Assembly: GCA_017519415.1 (NCBI GenBank)
Contig: JAFWSI010000070.1
Coordinates: 150,841 to 214,840 of the forward strand
Length of the DNA: 64,000 bases
DNA from: Ruminococcus sp.
Lineage (GTDB): Bacteria > Bacillota > Clostridia > Oscillospirales > Ruminococcaceae
Direction of reading: 5' to 3'
Each line of letters begins with the position of its first letter. Positions within the stretch are counted from its first letter, which is position 1. A program made the translations under genes and the position numbers. The notes under the pieces were generated by a model, which worked only from the letters and a program-made list of their open reading frames with translations, searched no databases and had not been told where the DNA came from. Below are positions 44,196-52,170 of the stretch, piece after piece.

Positions 44196-44680
44196 TTACT
44201 CCTTTCTCAGCTTTTGTTTAGCCCGATAGTAGCTCACTCTTGCCCAGTTTGCGGTTTTACCGAACAGCTGACCTATCTCTTCAAATGACATAGCTCCTGT
44301 TGCTCTCAGAAGTATTATTTCTTTTTCGCGTTCGGGAAGCACGTGTATCTGTCGGAGTATGTACATTTTTGTGTCAGCGTTTTCGGTTTTTTCATCAGGG
44401 GGTATGATACTGATATCAAGAGCGTTGATATCGGGCTCCTGTGAGGCAGACGGATGATATTTGCGCCTTTTCAACTCTGTACACCAAAGATTTTTGGCTA
44501 TCTGGCAGAGCCACGTACAGACGGAGCATTTATAATTGAATTTATTAAGTGAACGAAGAGCCTGCAAAAAGGTCTCTTGTGTAAGATCTTTAGATGTTTC
44601 GGGTTCACGGGTTATACTTACAGGTAGGCATATACTTTCTGACCGTACTTTTCATAATAATCTTCTATTTCTTTTTTCAT
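44196..44680 (-). pseudogene. ECF sigma factor gene with frameshift
   Basis: Intact region 4 (LPEREKEIILLRATGAMSF and EIGQLFGKTANWARVSYYR) and most of region 2 are read in one frame from about 44620 down to 44196. The proper start, ATG at 44680 with AAAGGAGGACTGCGG upstream, reads MKKEIEDYYEKYGQKVYAYL and then hits TAA (44620-44618). Adding one base near CTGTAAGT would join it to the downstream frame SITREPETSKDLTQETFLQ. A one-base deletion therefore breaks the gene after 20 residues. The internal TTG at 44567 could only give a protein lacking region 2.1. The neighbouring anti-sigma is intact. Confidence 0.8.
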
Positions 44681-44743
44681 CCGCAGTCCTCCTTTCACTT
44701 TTTTCAGAAGCTTCTGTAGGTTAGTATCCTGAGAAGATAAAAC

Positions 44744-44785
44744 GTTACAAAAAAGATCACCGAGTCCGAAGAAAACTCGGTGATC
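44744..44785 (-). terminator. Terminator of the P-type ATPase gene
   Basis: On the minus strand an 11-bp stem GATCACCGAGT/ACTCGGTGATC with a 9-base loop, then TTTTTTGTAAC. Confidence 0.9.
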
Positions 44786-44817
44786 CTATTTAATTATAAT
44801 ATATATGTTCTTTAAGG

Positions 44818-47232
44818 TCAATATCTTTTTGTATTGAGAACTCTCACTGCGTTGAGAATGCATATCATAGCAGCTCCCGAATCGGCAAATACAGCAAACC
44901 ACATATTGGCGTGACCGATCAGACCAAGTATAAGGACAGCAGCTTTTACAGCAAGTGCGAATATGATGTTTTCGTATGAAATACGGAGTGTCTTGTCGGC
45001 AATCTTCTTGGATCTTACAACCGACTCCGGTTCTGGATTCATGAATACTGCGTCAGCTGCCTCAAGAGCAAGGTCTGAGCCGTTATGCATAGCAGCACCT
45101 ACATCGGCTCCCGCAAGAACGGGACCGTCATTGAAGCCGTCGCCTATGAACATTACCGCACCGTTTTCCTTGCGGAGGTGTTCTATCTCTGCAAGCTTTT
45201 CATCTGGAAGCAGATCGGCGGCAACTTCGTCTATGCCGATCTCCCTGGCAACTGAAAGAGCATTATCTCTTTTGTCGCCTGTGAGCATAGCAGTTTTAAG
45301 GCCCATTCTTCTGAGCTGTGACACAGCACTGACAGATGTTTCTTTTATTGTATCGGATACGATGATACGTCCCTGTATCTTTCCGTCAGCTGCGATATAG
45401 ACAACGCTTCCGAACGGAGAATCGGTATCGGGTATAGTCAGTCCGTTTTCCGACATGAGCTTTTCGTTTCCGCAGAGCAGCTCTTTGCCGCCGAGAACGG
45501 CTTTGACGCCTCTTCCTGCTATTTCTCCTGCATTTTCGGGAGAAACAAGAGATAGTTTCTTACTGTGACAGTATTCAATGATGCTTTCGGCAACAGGGTG
45601 GGTGGAGATCTGTTCGCAGCTGCCGCATATCCTGAGAAGCTCATCGGAGTCAAGTTCGCCGTATGACGTAATATCTGTAACTGTGAAGTTTCCGTTGGTA
45701 AGTGTGCCCGTTTTGTCGAAGGCTATCGTTTTGACCTTGCCGAGAGCCTCCAGTGAACTGCCGCCCTTAAAGAGTATGCCGAGCTTTGAAGCAGCTCCGA
45801 TACCGGAAAAATATGCAAGGGGAACGCTGAGCACCAGTGCGCAGGGACAGCTTATTACCAGAAATGTCAGGGCGGAATAGATCCACTTGGACCAGCTGCC
45901 TGTTATAAGCGACGGTACTATTGCGGTAAAGAGTGCTATTGCTATAACTACAGGTGTATATATCTTTGCAAAGCGTGTTATGAAACGGTCGACCTTTGGC
46001 TTTTCGGCCGAGGCGTCCTCTACAGCCTTTGCGATCTTTGAGATCATTGAGTCAGCGGCAGCGGCAGTGGCTCTGAGAGTCAGTACCTCGGACAGATTGA
46101 TACAGCCTGACATTACAGCATCGCCTTTTCTGACGGTGAGCGGAACAGGTTCTCCGTTTACAGCGGAGGTGTCAAGCCTTGAACTGCCTTCCTCTATGAT
46201 ACCGTCGGCGGCAATCCTTTCACCGGCCTTTATGCGCAGAATATCACCGGCTTTAATGCTGTCGGAGGAAACCCGTTTGAATTCTCCGTCAATCAGAACA
46301 TCTGCTTCATTTACTTTAAGCTCTGCTACGTCTGTGATAGCCTTACGGCTGCGTGAAACAGCATATTCTTCGAACAGTTCACCGATACGGAAGAAAAGCA
46401 CTACGCCGACAGCCTCAGCATATTCGCCCAGTGCAAACGCGCCTATTGTAGCAACTGTCATAAGAAAGTTTTCATCAAAGAAATTCTTTGCTTTAATGTT
46501 TTTATATGTGGACAGCAGTACATTGTGTCCGAGAATGATATAAGCTGCGGCAAAAAGAACTACAGGAACCGCTTTAACATTGAGAAGTCTGCTGCTCAGC
46601 ACAGCTGATGCAAACAAAGCCACACCGATTAACAGGGCGACAATATCCATCTTAAGAGGATTTTTTTCTGAAAAATGACGGTGATGAGCTTCATGTGCGT
46701 GCTCATGCTCTTCTTCGTGACCGTGACAGCATTCACAGCCCTCATGGTGATGATGGTGGTCATGTACAGCAGGGGAGATTACAACACCGGCTTCTATTGA
46801 TGAAGCTGTCCGGTTTATCTCTTCAAGGAGCTCGTCTGTAATATTGCCGCTGATCTTTATTTTTCGCATAGGAAAATTAAGTACCGCTGATTCAACACCG
46901 CCCAGCTTACTTATAGCTTCCTCGATCTTTGCGCCGCAGTGTGCACAGTCAAGATTTTCAATACTGAATTCATTATTATGCTTATGATGATGCTCGTGCT
47001 CGTGATGAAGTGTGTGTTCAAGAGGGGAGAGTACGACCTCTGCCTCGATCATGCGGGCTGTCTCTATGACCTTATTTATAAGCTCGTCCGTTAGCTCGCC
47101 GCTTATCCTGAGCTTTTTCAGCGGATAATTGAGACTTGCAGACTCTATGCCTTCAAGCCTGCTTATTGCTTCTTCTATTTTTGAACCGCAGTGCGCGCAG
47201 TCAAGGTTATCAACAGAAAATAGCTTTTCCAT
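44818..47232 (-). CDS. Zn/Cd/Pb-exporting P1B-type ATPase
   Basis: 804 residues, ZntA/CadA type. Two N-terminal metal-binding HMA domains (both DCAHCGxK) are each followed by a His-rich tail (HHEHEHHHKH and HDHHHHHEG-ECCHGHEEEHEHAH). The transmembrane CPC metal site is in VISCPCALVLS, the phosphorylation loop DKTGTLTNG, and GDGFNDGPVLAGADVG is the hinge. The CPC motif with His-rich tails favours Zn2+/Cd2+/Pb2+ rather than Cu+. I chose the ATG at 47232, since AAAGGA lies eight bases upstream; the ATG at 47238 is too close. It is expressed from an operator-bearing promoter. Confidence 0.93.
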   Translation of the reverse strand: MEKLFSVDNLDCAHCGSKIEEAISRLEGIESASLNYPLKKLRISGELTDELINKVIETARMIEAEVVLSPLEHTLHHEHEHHHKHNNEFSIENLDCAHCGAKIEEAISKLGGVESAVLNFPMRKIKISGNITDELLEEINRTASSIEAGVVISPAVHDHHHHHEGCECCHGHEEEHEHAHEAHHRHFSEKNPLKMDIVALLIGVALFASAVLSSRLLNVKAVPVVLFAAAYIILGHNVLLSTYKNIKAKNFFDENFLMTVATIGAFALGEYAEAVGVVLFFRIGELFEEYAVSRSRKAITDVAELKVNEADVLIDGEFKRVSSDSIKAGDILRIKAGERIAADGIIEEGSSRLDTSAVNGEPVPLTVRKGDAVMSGCINLSEVLTLRATAAAADSMISKIAKAVEDASAEKPKVDRFITRFAKIYTPVVIAIALFTAIVPSLITGSWSKWIYSALTFLVISCPCALVLSVPLAYFSGIGAASKLGILFKGGSSLEALGKVKTIAFDKTGTLTNGNFTVTDITSYGELDSDELLRICGSCEQISTHPVAESIIEYCHSKKLSLVSPENAGEIAGRGVKAVLGGKELLCGNEKLMSENGLTIPDTDSPFGSVVYIAADGKIQGRIIVSDTIKETSVSAVSQLRRMGLKTAMLTGDKRDNALSVAREIGIDEVAADLLPDEKLAEIEHLRKENGAVMFIGDGFNDGPVLAGADVGAAMHNGSDLALEAADAVFMNPEPESVVRSKKIADKTLRISYENIIFALAVKAAVLILGLIGHANMWFAVFADSGAAMICILNAVRVLNTKRY

Positions 47233-47258
47233 AGACATATTCCTTTCAGAATAAAATA

Positions 47259-47272
47259 TGAATGATTGTTCA
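47259..47272 (-). promoter_or_regulatory. ArsR/SmtB-like operator of P-type ATPase
   Basis: TGAACAATCATTCA on the minus strand, a TGAA-N6-TTCA imperfect palindrome as in SmtB/CzrA/CadC sites, placed just downstream of the -10. No arsR-type gene is in the window. Confidence 0.6.
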
Positions 47273-47275
47273 CAT

Positions 47276-47296
47276 GTTAATATATCATATATTAAC
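47276..47296. promoter_or_regulatory. 21-bp perfect palindrome over the -10
   Basis: GTTAATATAT and ATATATTAAC around one central base, covering the -10 box of the P-type ATPase promoter. A second operator half or a second regulator; symmetry is exact. Confidence 0.6.
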
Positions 47297-47307
47297 AGAT
47301 TTGTCAA
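47279..47307 (-). promoter_or_regulatory. P-type ATPase promoter
   Basis: On the minus strand TTGACA (47307-47302), 17-bp spacer, TATATT (47284-47279). Confidence 0.88.
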
Positions 47308-47325
47308 TAGAAAAATTGTTTTTTC

Positions 47326-47354
47326 TTGATTTTTTTCTTATAAAGTGGTATAAT
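47326..47354 (+). promoter_or_regulatory. Divergent promoter toward the ECF sigma gene
   Basis: TTGATT (47326-47331), 17-bp spacer, TATAAT (47349-47354). A further TATAAT at 47454-47459 has no matching -35. Confidence 0.7.
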
Positions 47355-47378
47355 TGCAGTATTATAGCTCAATCAGAT

Positions 47379-47396
47379 AGTTAACCCAGGTTAACT
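47379..47396. promoter_or_regulatory. Palindromic operator 1
   Basis: Exact 8-2-8 palindrome AGTTAACC-CA-GGTTAACT, downstream of the promoter at 47326. Confidence 0.6.
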
Positions 47397-47432
47397 GCTT
47401 GAGAATGTATATTTATTTCTTTTTGCACAGGA

Positions 47433-47448
47433 ATAAACCTTGGTTTAT
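47433..47448. promoter_or_regulatory. Palindromic operator 2
   Basis: Exact 7-2-7 palindrome ATAAACC-TT-GGTTTAT. It shares the AACC-N2-GGTT core with operator 1, 53 bp away centre to centre (five helical turns), and lies just upstream of the TATAAT at 47454. Confidence 0.6.
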
Positions 47449-47565
47449 AACGGTATAATACTGTTTTGTTAATGTCTGCTAACGATTTTTTATTATTTTT
47501 TTGAAAAACTTCGTCTTTTTTGGCTTCTGAAATCACTTATATATGAAAGCTTTCAATATAAGCTT

Positions 47566-47603
47566 CGGAGGAGCTTGCAAGCCGGACATCAAGTCCGCCT
47601 CCG
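47566..47603 (+). promoter_or_regulatory. Leader hairpin before the sigma gene
   Basis: Nested stems CGGAGG/CCTCCG and CGGAC/GTCCG. It sequesters a GGAGG close to the gene and ends 25 bases before the ATG. Confidence 0.35.
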
Positions 47604-47628
47604 TAATACTGTTACAGGAAGTGAGAAT

Positions 47629-48222
47629 ATGAACGCCGATACGAAGCTTTTCAGCGGAGGTGAAGGAGCGATTTTTACTGTCTTTAATGCTAAAGATACA
47701 ACGCCTGAAGCTGATAATACCGTAAATAGCCTGATAATCAGATGCGCTTCTTCCAAGGAATGTCTGAGAAAGCTGTACATAATGTTCAAGGACTGCGTTT
47801 TTGCGGTCGGATTCAGTATAACAGCAGACTATCATCTTGCGGAGGACTGTGTGGCCGAAACGTTTGTAAGGCTAACTCAGGTAAAGCGTTTTTCCGAGAA
47901 AAAAGGTGACGGCAAAGGCTTTATTCTCACAATAGCACGCAACGTTGCACTTGAGCTTCGCCGAAGATATAAGAAGGAAAATATTAATTATTTTATTCAG
48001 AGCTACGGTGAGGCTGAGAAGACTGTCGAGGACAGTATTTACATAAATCAGCTTCTGAAGAATCTCAATGATGTTCAGAGACAGACTGTGATACTGAAAT
48101 GCTGTGCCGAGATGACGTTCAAGCAGATCGGCAAAATAATGAAATGCCCCGAAACAACAGCAAAATCAAGGTATAAAAAAGCAATATCCATATTACAGGA
48201 AAAGGCAGGTGAGGATCAGTGA
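47629..48222 (+). CDS. ECF RNA polymerase sigma factor
   Basis: 197 residues. Region 2 includes DYHLAEDCVAETFVRLTQ and GFILTIARNVALELRRR; region 4 includes LNDVQRQTVILKCCAEMTFK and a helix-turn-helix QIGKIMKCPETTAKSRYKKA. The start at 47629 follows ACAGGAAGTGAG. An unusual N-terminal extension of about 25 residues precedes region 2. It overlaps the downstream gene by 4 bases, which is probably its anti-sigma factor. Confidence 0.88.
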   Translation: MNADTKLFSGGEGAIFTVFNAKDTTPEADNTVNSLIIRCASSKECLRKLYIMFKDCVFAVGFSITADYHLAEDCVAETFVRLTQVKRFSEKKGDGKGFILTIARNVALELRRRYKKENINYFIQSYGEAEKTVEDSIYINQLLKNLNDVQRQTVILKCCAEMTFKQIGKIMKCPETTAKSRYKKAISILQEKAGEDQ

Positions 48223-49655
48223 AAAATGACAAGTTCAACGGGGATCGTCAGTTTGAGGAAATGCTGAAAAATAAAATGAAAGAGATTTCTTCAAATGTAG
48301 ATGTTTTCGATAAGATCTCCGAAAGAGCCTTTCCTGAAAAAGATTCGGATTTTTCCGATAGCGAGTTTACCGTAAGTGACCTTGAAAATGTTACGGGCAA
48401 GCACCTGGTGTCACCGTTCTTCAAGTGGGTCGCATTGGCCGCGGTACTGGTGATATGTGTTGTAACGCTACCATTCAGTTCGTTTGGACAGCAATTCTTC
48501 ACAGATATGAGCAGACGGTATGATCCTGCGTACAACGAGCTGGTCGCTGAATTTATATCGGAGACCGCCAATGGATCGGAATATATAATCTATGACGTTT
48601 CACTGAAAGATTATGCACAAAAAGATGTTTTGGTCACTCCTCTTTACCGCTGTCCCTTTGAATATCGCGGCGGAGAAGCGGTAAGAGTCAGGATATTTAC
48701 AAAGGTTATCGGCAATCGTCTCACAAATCAGATGTACGCAGTGGAATATACTGATGAATTCAAGGCATCAAATTTTATAGCAATAGCTGAATCCAAAGCA
48801 AAATTCAAAGAAGATGAGGTTCCGGAAACGGAAGAGCCCTCATTTGATGTGGGCAATGCAGGCTTGTCGGAGGCTGTAAACCTTTATTTTGTCCGGGATG
48901 AGTTTTTTACCGTTCATGACAAAGACGGTAATAACGCTATGGTTGCTTCTTTCACGGAAAACAAGCTGTTCAAGCTTGATAACAATATACTTGATCTTTC
49001 TGTCAATACACTTTATGCGCGCAAATCAAAGGATAAAGATGAGATGTATACCTACGATATACTTGCACTTGATATAACGGATAAAGGTGCGGAAAGATAT
49101 AATTTCTCCGATAAAACTGAGCTGTGGGCAAGATCAATCAATGTTGACGGCTCATCGGCTTTCCCCGAGAAACGCGCAACGCTTTTTGAAAAGAATGGTT
49201 ATTTCAGCTTTTGGGCTGTCAATTCTTCGCAGTTCAAAAAGGACGATTACTTTTCGTACTTCATGCCCTTTGAAAAATCTAAAGAAAAAATGGCAGACAG
49301 AGGCATTTTCAGCATCGATATATCGAGCGATCAGTATCTCAGCTCCGATAAGGAGATCGGTACAATAGATGTTCCGTTAAGCGATGAAGGAAAAGCGTCG
49401 ATGAGGATCTATATAGGTAATTTCCTTGCATTATCGTCATTCAGCGATCCGACTATCAATGTAAAAGCATCCGATAATAATGAGAATATAATAATGAGAA
49501 GTAACGACGTAAAATGGATGGCCGGAACTGCTGAAGAAGGAAATGACACTGAAGATCAGGCAACACAGCAAAAAAACGAGCAGGAAGAGAACGAAGCATC
49601 ACTTGAAAGAAGACAGTCCGAGATTGAACAAACAACTGTAAATCCGACCTGGTAA
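48219..49655 (+). CDS. Putative membrane anti-sigma protein
   Basis: 478 residues. A cytoplasmic N-terminus (about 1-65) without zinc-finger motif, one membrane helix (FKWVALAAVLVICVVTLPF, about 68-86) and a large extracytoplasmic domain with DUF4179-like features, ending in a Glu/Gln-rich low-complexity tail. The 4-base overlap with the ECF sigma gene and the topology suggest an anti-sigma sensor. No similarity to the other anti-sigma in the window. Confidence 0.7.
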   Translation: MKNDKFNGDRQFEEMLKNKMKEISSNVDVFDKISERAFPEKDSDFSDSEFTVSDLENVTGKHLVSPFFKWVALAAVLVICVVTLPFSSFGQQFFTDMSRRYDPAYNELVAEFISETANGSEYIIYDVSLKDYAQKDVLVTPLYRCPFEYRGGEAVRVRIFTKVIGNRLTNQMYAVEYTDEFKASNFIAIAESKAKFKEDEVPETEEPSFDVGNAGLSEAVNLYFVRDEFFTVHDKDGNNAMVASFTENKLFKLDNNILDLSVNTLYARKSKDKDEMYTYDILALDITDKGAERYNFSDKTELWARSINVDGSSAFPEKRATLFEKNGYFSFWAVNSSQFKKDDYFSYFMPFEKSKEKMADRGIFSIDISSDQYLSSDKEIGTIDVPLSDEGKASMRIYIGNFLALSSFSDPTINVKASDNNENIIMRSNDVKWMAGTAEEGNDTEDQATQQKNEQEENEASLERRQSEIEQTTVNPTW

Positions 49656-49767
49656 AAAGCAGTTGTTTATAACAGAAAAAGTGATAACATTATTTAGCGC
49701 GGCAGAAAAATATACGGAAGCTCGCTGACGTTTAAGCTGAATTACACAAGAAGGTTCATATTTTTAG

Positions 49768-49797
49768 CCCCTCGCAGGTTCGAGGGGTTTCTTTTTT
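49768..49797 (+). terminator. Terminator of sigma/anti-sigma operon
   Basis: CCCCTCG/CGAGGGG with a 6-base loop, then TTTCTTTTTTG. Confidence 0.88.
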
Positions 49798-49800
49798 GCA

Positions 49801-49832
49801 AAAAAATGCTGCCTGCTAAGAGTACAGGCAGC
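49801..49832 (-). terminator. Terminator of MATE gene
   Basis: On the minus strand GCTGCCTG/CAGGCAGC, 9-base loop, followed by ATTTTTTTG. It sits back-to-back with the preceding plus-strand terminator. Confidence 0.85.
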
Positions 49833-49875
49833 GAAATCAGGAGTTTTTTATGAACGACTGCGAAACAGTCTTGAG

Positions 49876-51240
49876 TCATGCGACAGAGCGTATTTTTTTA
49901 TGTTGTATCTCTGTCTTGCCGAGATGCTTTCTCAGCATAGACTCGAAAGCGATCATATTGATAAGAAGTGCGCCTATCCATGCGGAGGCCTCCGCAAAGG
50001 CGGTGGCGCTGAAGCCGATAACTGGTATGAACAGAGCGATAACAGCGACTCTGAGTGCCATTTCCAGTATACCGGAGATCATCGGGAGAAGCGGTTTCCC
50101 GAATGCCTGGCAGCCGCTGCGGAACACGAACAGATAATCAACTGCGAACATAAATATGCCGCATATAGGAAGATACTGTCTTGCAAGACCTATTGGTTCG
50201 CTTCCGCTGAGCATAACCTTTGCAAGTGCTTCGGGGAAGAATATCATCAGCGAACCGAGGAAAACATAGGATAATGTTGAGATCGCAACGCATACCCGCA
50301 ATCCCTCGCGAATGCGGCCGAATTTTTTGGCACCGTAATTCTGACTTGTGAATGCTGACATTGCAAAGCCTGCGGTACAGGAAGGCTGCATGAACAGGGT
50401 TATGTACTTGCTGCAAGCGGAATATGCTGTTGTGAATGCTACGCCGAGACCGTTTACGAAGAACTGTATTACCATACAGCCAACGGCAGTTATAGAGTTC
50501 ATGGCTGCCATAGGGAGCCCGTTTTTGAAAAGCTCGGCATAGAGTGCTCCGTTGCTGCGGAAATCCTCCCTTGTAATATGGAGAACATCAATTTTTCTTA
50601 TCCTGAGCCAGCATATGAAAGCTGATACGATCTGTGATATTATAGTCGCTATGGCAGCTCCTTCAACGCCGGTTTTAAGTACAAAAATGCAGAAGCTGTC
50701 AAGGAAAAGATTTACGGCCGTTGATATGATTATTGCTATGAAGGGCGTTTTGCTGTCGCCCAGAGCCCTGAGGATACATGAGAACAGGTTATATGTAATT
50801 GTGATAACAAGCCCGCCGAAAATAAAGTAACCGTAGGTTAGACCGTCCTTTAATATTGAACTGTCCGTACGGAGCAGCTGCAATGTCGGTTTCAGGAACG
50901 AGAGACTGACAGCCGTAAGTATTATAGCTATCATCAGGCAGAGAACAGCCGATGACGCAATGGCACGCCGCAGCTTTGAGTAATTCTTTGCACCGAAGCT
51001 CTGTGCTATGATAACTGAAAAGCCGTTTGCGAGTCCCATTGAAAAGCCGAATATAAGGAAAGTGAGTGACGACATATTACCGACTGCCGCAAGTGCACGA
51101 TCACCGAGACCCTTGCCGACGATTGCTGTATCGGCTATATTATACATCTGCTGGAGCATATTTGTAAGCAGGAGCGGGAAATAGAATCTGAGGATAAGCC
51201 CTGTTACCTTTCCTTTTGTAAGATCATTTGCCTTTGCCAT
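49876..51240 (-). CDS. MATE-family efflux transporter
   Basis: 454 residues, 12 membrane helices in two homologous halves ('LQQMYNIADTAIVGKGLGD' near the start and 'LTKGKVTGLILRFYFPLLL'). This is the DinF/NorM-like Na+ or H+ coupled multidrug type. A divergent AraC gene with overlapping promoters is probably its regulator. Start ATG has a CTTAAGGAGG site. Substrate unknown. Confidence 0.9.
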   Translation of the reverse strand: MAKANDLTKGKVTGLILRFYFPLLLTNMLQQMYNIADTAIVGKGLGDRALAAVGNMSSLTFLIFGFSMGLANGFSVIIAQSFGAKNYSKLRRAIASSAVLCLMIAIILTAVSLSFLKPTLQLLRTDSSILKDGLTYGYFIFGGLVITITYNLFSCILRALGDSKTPFIAIIISTAVNLFLDSFCIFVLKTGVEGAAIATIISQIVSAFICWLRIRKIDVLHITREDFRSNGALYAELFKNGLPMAAMNSITAVGCMVIQFFVNGLGVAFTTAYSACSKYITLFMQPSCTAGFAMSAFTSQNYGAKKFGRIREGLRVCVAISTLSYVFLGSLMIFFPEALAKVMLSGSEPIGLARQYLPICGIFMFAVDYLFVFRSGCQAFGKPLLPMISGILEMALRVAVIALFIPVIGFSATAFAEASAWIGALLINMIAFESMLRKHLGKTEIQHKKIRSVA

Positions 51241-51311
51241 ATCTATGCCTCCTTAAGAAGCGATGACTTCTCCGTTTGCTTTTTGATTATTATATTCAAA
51301 AGAGCAAATAA

Positions 51312-51341
51312 ATTATATCAGAAATATTGCATTTGTATCAA
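51312..51341 (-). promoter_or_regulatory. MATE gene promoter
   Basis: On the minus strand TTGATA (51341-51336), 18-bp spacer, TATAAT (51317-51312). Its -35 region overlaps that of the AraC promoter. Confidence 0.7.
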
Positions 51342-51355
51342 AAATGAGATATAAT
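51327..51355 (+). promoter_or_regulatory. AraC regulator promoter
   Basis: TTGCAT (51327-51332), 17-bp spacer, TATAAT (51350-51355). Confidence 0.75.
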
Positions 51356-51400
51356 AAAAATATCGCAATTAATGGCTGATATTATTACGGAGGTGTTTTT

Positions 51401-52153
51401 TTGAAAACCGACAGGGATCTTAATTACAGGCTGTATATACAGCGTACCGATGGTTTTATCCGCAGTCCGTATGACCGTGAACTCAGAGTATACAGAACGA
51501 TACAGGCAGGAGACACCGAAGCTGTAAAGCAGAATTTTGAAAAGATAAGACAAAACTTCTTTGCGGGAAAGGGAACCTTATCCGATGATCCGGTTCGTAA
51601 TATAATATATCACTTCGTTACCGCCGTAGCGCTTGTGGCGCGGTTTTGCATAGAGGGCGGCCTCGGACATGATACTGCCTATACGCTCAGTGATATATAT
51701 ATCCAGCGTGCAGACAAGCTGAACGATGTTGAAACCCTGATTGACCTCTTTGAAGAAATGCAGCTTGATTTTGCCGGGAGGATGAAAGAGCTGAAGAAAG
51801 AAAATGTCATATCTCTTCATGTACGCAGATGTATCGATTATATCTATGAACATCTCCATGAGGAGCTTACGCTTTCTGTCCTTGCCGAATATGTCGGGCT
51901 TAATCCGTCATATCTTTCCAAGCTTTTTTCAAAGGAAACAGGCATGAGTATAAAGAGCTTCGTAACCAAAGCCAAGATCAGTACGGCGGAGAACCTTCTG
52001 CGCAATTCCGAATTTACCTGTCTGGATATATCTCTGGCACTTGGATTTTCGTCACAAAGCGCTTTTATAAGCGTTTTCCGGAAGATAAACGGCATAACTC
52101 CCAAAAAATTCAGAGAGCTGCATTTTATGGACGTTATAAACAGCAATAAATAA
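51401..52153 (+). CDS. AraC-family transcriptional regulator
   Basis: 250 residues. The C-terminal double helix-turn-helix runs from about 150 to 240 (LTLSVLAEYVGLNPSYLSKL, then LDISLALGFSSQSAFISVFR and the closing ITPKKFRE). The N-terminal part is helical rather than a cupin, as in YesN/YesS-type or helical-sensor regulators. TTG start at 51401 with ACGGAGGT seven bases upstream; no in-frame ATG fits. Being divergent from the MATE pump suggests it controls it. It is 17 bp upstream of the glycosyltransferase and may share its transcript. Confidence 0.85.
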   Translation: MKTDRDLNYRLYIQRTDGFIRSPYDRELRVYRTIQAGDTEAVKQNFEKIRQNFFAGKGTLSDDPVRNIIYHFVTAVALVARFCIEGGLGHDTAYTLSDIYIQRADKLNDVETLIDLFEEMQLDFAGRMKELKKENVISLHVRRCIDYIYEHLHEELTLSVLAEYVGLNPSYLSKLFSKETGMSIKSFVTKAKISTAENLLRNSEFTCLDISLALGFSSQSAFISVFRKINGITPKKFRELHFMDVINSNK

Positions 52154-52170
52154 ATATCAAGGAGTCGGAT

